The notes under the pieces are model-generated. The model did no database searches. It worked only from the letters and a program-made list of their open reading frames with translations, and was not told the origin of the DNA. Below, piece by piece: positions 18,672 to 20,937 of a DNA stretch of 20,937 nucleotides; position 1 is the stretch's first letter; every line of letters begins with the position of its first letter. Made by a program: the position numbers and the translations under genes. The DNA lies in IMG/VR virus record IMGVR_UViG_3300002052_000571, positions 1 to 20,937 of that record. One strand, given 5' to 3'. The stretch comes from a virus.

Positions 18672-18743
18672 CCCCTACCACCCAACCCGACAGAAAGGCG
18701 CGACGCCGGTAAGCCTGGAACTTACCACCCTTTCCCAGAGAAA
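18672..18743 (+). repeat. Bipartite repeat cluster B: two units
   Basis: Units at 18672-18696 (CCCCTACC-N10-ACAGAAA) and 18722-18743 (TTACC-N10-AGAGAAA), again with 10-bp spacers. The first closely matches the second unit of cluster A. The gene-free stretch 18608-18883 also has a poly-C run near 18770-18778. Confidence 0.7.
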
Positions 18744-18883
18744 GCTGGGCGATTCCCGATGCCCGCGGCCCCCCCCCCGGCCAACCCCGCCCCACCCGGC
18801 GTTGCCCGACATTTTTATCTGCCTTCTTTTATATTTCCCCTTTTATCCTTAATCCCTTTTGAGCTGGTACTCAGTTGTGATTT

Positions 18884-18927
18884 GGTTCCAAACATTTATA
18901 TTGTGGTAAGTTATCTCTATATTGAGG
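18884..18927 (+). promoter_or_regulatory. Shared promoter P-B
   Basis: Starts GGTTCCAAACATTTATATT, then GTGGTAAG, then TTATCTCTATATT. TATA centre near 18897 predicts a start near 18922, giving a short leader with TTGAGG before the ATG at 18935. Confidence 0.7.
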
Positions 18928-18934
18928 AAAAAAT

Positions 18935-19021
18935 ATGAGCCATTTGGTGTGGAAGACGAGCCGGGCGGTTAGCATAAAAATAGTCCTGCCTGGCAAGGTT
19001 AATATCGGCGGGGTGATATAA
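18935..19021 (+). CDS. 28-residue ORF upstream of the winged-helix gene
   Basis: ATG at 18935 with TTGAGG 7 nt upstream and a shared promoter at the right distance. Its stop is 2 nt before the ATG of the winged-helix gene, and it contains that gene's ribosome site (GGGGTGAT). This indicates translational coupling. The peptide (starts MSHLVWKTSRAVSIK) is basic. It may act as a control ORF rather than a working protein. Confidence 0.5.
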   Translation: MSHLVWKTSRAVSIKIVLPGKVNIGGVI

Positions 19022-19023
19022 AT

Positions 19024-19440
19024 ATGGTGAATGTATTAGACAAACAGGGCAAGCCCGAAAAGATTGCAACGTCTGCTTCCAGACGGCAATCGCGCATCCT
19101 TTCCATTATCTACGATGACACAACCAACTACTTACTCGGCAAGGCCAAAAGTATACCTGCTCTCTGGGAACTCAAAAACCGTCTAAAAGCGGAACCCAAC
19201 AACCCGTATGGCATGAAACTAACAAAAGGACACACAAACGCCCAAGTTCACAGTGACTGCCTAAAACTCCGAGCCAACGGCTTCATTGAAGCTAAAGAGT
19301 TCGGCCGTTACGTCGTTTACTACAGTGCCCAAGCATACCGCGATGTCGTGAGCTCCACGAAAGACAAGAAGGTCCTTGAAAAAATCGCTGCCCTTTACAA
19401 AGTCCTGCAAGACATGCCACGCAAGGCAACCTACTACTAA
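19024..19440 (+). CDS. Winged-helix DNA-binding protein
   Basis: 138 aa, ATG at 19024 after GGGGTGATATAAAT. The N-terminal 25 residues are basic. About residues 35-105 look like a winged helix: IPALWELKNRL, then HTNAQVHSDCLKLRANGFIEA as recognition-helix region, then the wing EFGRYVVYYSAQA. A C-terminal helix (KDKKVLEKIAALYKVL) could mediate dimers. Likely a viral transcription regulator, possibly acting on the three shared promoters, one of which is its own. It is followed by a strong terminator. No closer family can be given. Confidence 0.7.
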   Translation: MVNVLDKQGKPEKIATSASRRQSRILSIIYDDTTNYLLGKAKSIPALWELKNRLKAEPNNPYGMKLTKGHTNAQVHSDCLKLRANGFIEAKEFGRYVVYYSAQAYRDVVSSTKDKKVLEKIAALYKVLQDMPRKATYY

Positions 19441-19447
19441 AACAGTC

Positions 19448-19480
19448 GGGCCCTTCGGGGCCACATATTTTTTTTTTTTA
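19448..19480 (+). terminator. Strong UUCG hairpin terminator
   Basis: GGCCC-TTCG-GGGCC hairpin (19449-19462) and a 13-nt T run ending at 19479. It begins 8 nt after the stop of the winged-helix gene. Confidence 0.85.
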
Positions 19481-19512
19481 CAAACAGACTGGCCGGCCGG
19501 GACTGGCCATCC

Positions 19513-19585
19513 CCCCTACCATCGCCCTAGAGAGAAAATAGAGATAGGGGCGGGATGTTGCCCCTACCTCTCGCCACATAGCGAG
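19513..19585 (+). repeat. Bipartite repeat cluster C: one clear and one weak unit
   Basis: Clear unit at 19513-19537 (CCCCTACC-N10-AGAGAAA). At 19561-19585 the left half CCCCTACC is perfect but the right half reads TAGCGAG. The spacer 19483-19602 contains nothing else. Confidence 0.65.
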
Positions 19586-19602
19586 GTATGGTTCCGATAA
19601 TC

Positions 19603-19782
19603 CTAAACTACTTTTGCGTTGCCTTCTTGTGTATCAATTATATCACAAATGTGCTCTTCCTCTAAATTTTTCTTTATCCGCGCTAGCTTTGCCTTACTGT
19701 CACTCGTATATAATATTGGCTTTTTCTTCCATACACTAGCTCTCCAATCATAATACAACGTGTATAAAATATATCTTTCCAT
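19603..19782 (-). CDS. Unknown 59-residue protein
   Basis: ATG at 19782 preceded by GGGGTG, which lies at the end of the upstream gene (2-nt gap). The product begins with aromatic-rich strands (MERYILYTLYYDWRASVWKKKPILY), followed by a basic helix (SDSKAKLARIKKNLEEEH) and an acidic end. This could be a small beta-beta-alpha fold. Last gene of a three-gene minus-strand operon. No family recognised. Confidence 0.6.
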   Translation of the reverse strand: MERYILYTLYYDWRASVWKKKPILYTSDSKAKLARIKKNLEEEHICDIIDTQEGNAKVV

Positions 19783-19784
19783 TT

Positions 19785-19916
19785 TTACACCCCAACATAC
19801 TTTATAACTATTTCCTGGCCGGTATGCAAACTAAGTGTTATTTCGTGCTCCAGAAACAATTGTGACAAGTCATCATCATCAATCTCAAAAATACCATGTT
19901 CAATCTCCTTAACCAA
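19785..19916 (-). CDS. 43-residue acidic protein, TTG start
   Basis: The TTG at 19916 follows GGGGTGATTCAGC, a good ribosome site with proper spacing, and overlaps the end of the upstream gene by 8 nt. The product (starts MVKEIEHGIFEIDDDDL) is acidic, with strands in its second half (ITLSLHTGQEIVIKYVGV). Tight packing on both sides supports it as real. Function unknown. Confidence 0.6.
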   Translation of the reverse strand: MVKEIEHGIFEIDDDDLSQLFLEHEITLSLHTGQEIVIKYVGV

Positions 19917-20226
19917 GCTGAATCACCCCTCCGCATCTTGCGCACACAACGCCATGTGTTCCGTCAGGCTCTTCAATGTAATCGCCATCTTCCGGCTCCT
20001 TACAGTTACACCAAATTAGGATGTCTTCCAGATATAACCCACCTGGCATTTCAATTTCATCGTCCGGATATTTAACCCAAGTTGGCACCCCACCAACCTC
20101 TGTTAATTCCTCCATCTGGACTGTTATCTTTTCCGGCTTGCGGCGCTTTGATGCCCACTCGCTTTTAGGTATCCTGGGCAAACGTCCAGGCACCATTTCC
20201 GATATTCTTACCTTTATTTTATCCAT
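19909..20226 (-). CDS. 105-residue protein with C-terminal zinc ribbon
   Basis: ATG at 20226 after GAGGTGAAAA. The N-terminus is basic and Pro-rich (GRLPRIPKSEWASKRRKPEKI), the middle acidic, and the C-terminus carries CNC (about residues 73-75) and CARC (94-97), which could form a zinc ribbon. First gene of a three-gene operon driven by shared promoter P-A. No family recognised; DNA or RNA binding is plausible. Confidence 0.65.
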   Translation of the reverse strand: MDKIKVRISEMVPGRLPRIPKSEWASKRRKPEKITVQMEELTEVGGVPTWVKYPDDEIEMPGGLYLEDILIWCNCKEPEDGDYIEEPDGTHGVVCARCGGVIQLG

Positions 20227-20247
20227 TTTTCACCTCGCCTTTTTTGT

Positions 20248-20291
20248 CTATAATATAGAGATATTTTACCAAAATATAAATTTTTTGAACC
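20248..20291 (-). promoter_or_regulatory. Shared promoter P-A
   Basis: Minus strand starts GGTTCAAAAAATTTATATT, then TTGGTAAAA, then TATCTCTATATT. Closely matches P-B, including the presumed start region. Confidence 0.7.
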
Positions 20292-20330
20292 ATCTGCCTG
20301 CGGGGCCGGCCAACCCAGCTAGCTAGTCTG

Positions 20331-20377
20331 CCCTACCGGGGAGCGCCAAAGAAACCTACCCGTCATCCTCAGAGAAT
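20331..20377 (+). repeat. Bipartite repeat cluster D: two tandem units
   Basis: CCCTACC-N10-AAAGAAA at 20331-20354 and directly after it CCTACC-N10-AGAGAAT at 20355-20377. The second unit runs into the 3' end of the minus-strand gene at 20356-20745. Confidence 0.75.
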
Positions 20378-20745
20378 TCGGCCTGATGGTAATCCCTGGC
20401 GCCGGTGTGGATGGTCTCCTCGGCAATCTTCGCCAACTCCTTTAAATACCAATCCCACGATGTCCAGGGCAAGTACGGGAATAACCTGCCATGCAGGGCT
20501 TGCAGGTCTATCAAGGTCTCTTCCTTAATCTCAATCTGGCGCCTTGCCTTCTTCTGCCCTCGGGCCGACCGCACACGCAACGTGCGCCGGTTCCGGTCCA
20601 AATCAGAGTTCGCAGAGAAAGCCCGCGTGGCCAGCTCATAAACCTTATCGTCAAAAGTGTCGCCGGCGACATCCAGGATTGCAAACAGGTTGAGTAGTGC
20701 CTCATGCGTACTTCGCGCAATTTCGACCCGAATTTTGTCGTCCAT
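20356..20745 (-). CDS. Unknown 129-residue protein with two similar halves
   Basis: ATG at 20745. Residues about 5-42 (RVEIARSTHEALLNLFAILDVAGDTFDDKVYELA in part) and about 70-110 (IEIKEETLIDLQALHGRLFP, then YLKELAKIAEE) share a pattern. Each has a short strand, a Thr/Ser-capped helix, then a second helix, as in ribbon-helix-helix or VapB-type antitoxin units. The joint is very basic (NRRTLRVRSARGQKKARRQ). A tandem DNA-binding protein is plausible, but the repeat is weak. GC-rich compared with its neighbours. A TATA-like element lies near 20850, about 100 bp upstream. Confidence 0.6.
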   Translation of the reverse strand: MDDKIRVEIARSTHEALLNLFAILDVAGDTFDDKVYELATRAFSANSDLDRNRRTLRVRSARGQKKARRQIEIKEETLIDLQALHGRLFPYLPWTSWDWYLKELAKIAEETIHTGARDYHQAEFSEDDG

Positions 20746-20865
20746 GCTCGAGGATACCAGATTTAACTATATGAACATGGTGGTGTGGGCATACCGGTTT
20801 CGCCCTCGAGCCTACTGATTGATATCATATGACAAAAACATACCGAAAACTATATAAAGAAACCT

Positions 20866-20925
20866 ACTCGAGACTAAACGAGTTTCAAAACCCCCCCCCC
20901 CGTACCCCTGTGGCGTAGAGAGCAA
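20866..20925 (+). repeat. Inverted repeat, poly-C run and last bipartite unit
   Basis: ACTCG/CGAGT inverted repeat near 20866-20883, a C run at 20891-20903, and GTACC-N10-AGAGAGC at 20904-20925. The stretch 20746-20937 shows no gene. Confidence 0.55.
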
Positions 20926-20937
20926 TATGCCTATGAT

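Overview
The window looks like part of the genome of an archaeal head-tailed virus (Caudoviricetes type) or an integrated copy of one. The viral signature is a minus-strand packaging and head module. It runs in the usual order: small terminase, large terminase, portal, prohead protease, scaffold-like protein, decoration protein, HK97-type major capsid protein and a further virion protein. The archaeal signature is threefold. Two tRNA introns are bounded by clear bulge-helix-bulge (BHB) splice motifs. TATA boxes often sit about 25-27 bp before the first codon, implying leaderless mRNAs, and other starts carry GAGGTGA-type ribosome binding sites. The tRNAs lack encoded CCA and carry archaeal identity bases. 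The host cannot be named from this window; a mesophilic euryarchaeon is only a guess.

Layout. 1-3.1 kb (minus): a partial membrane protein, a coiled-coil/membrane protein, then virion and capsid genes. 3.2-4.5 kb: a composite homing endonuclease gene flanked by inverted copies of a 19-bp motif, interrupting the head module. 4.5-9.5 kb (minus): protease, portal, large and small terminase in an overlapping operon. 9.5-10.6 kb (minus): a sulfotransferase and a staphylococcal-nuclease-like protein. 10.8-14.4 kb (plus): 26 tRNA genes covering all 20 amino acids, with seven short protein genes wedged between them. 14.4-16.3 kb (minus): a small Cys-rich protein, short ORFs, and a fusion of a ParB-like domain to a tRNA-guanine-transglycosylase (DpdA-like) domain. 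16.3-18.0 kb (plus): small, very AT-rich unknown genes. 18.0-20.9 kb: small regulator-like genes separated by GC-rich spacers that carry a bipartite repeat.

Six signals seem most worth attention. First, the tRNA array is packed like a mitochondrial genome: six of seven internal genes start 1-2 nt after a tRNA, and four have their stop codon made by T8-A9-R10 of the next tRNA. Second, an 18-codon reading frame with 8 Leu and 5 Ser codons lies directly before the separate tRNA-Leu/Ser/Ser unit and contains competing hairpins, which suggests an attenuation leader. Third, the ParB-TGT fusion suggests deazaguanine DNA modification. Fourth, a 19-bp motif, G(T/A)CGACCGNGNCATAAGA(C/T), occurs five times across the window. 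Fifth, about eleven same-strand copies of CCTACC-N10-AGAGAAA, with the spacer always 10 bp, lie in the right-hand spacers. Sixth, three right-end promoters share a long common sequence.

Working model (inference): minus-strand late genes build and fill the capsid. The tRNA array supports or reshapes host translation. The ParB-TGT protein may protect viral DNA. The right-end genes, with their shared promoter and a winged-helix protein, are probably early or regulatory functions.
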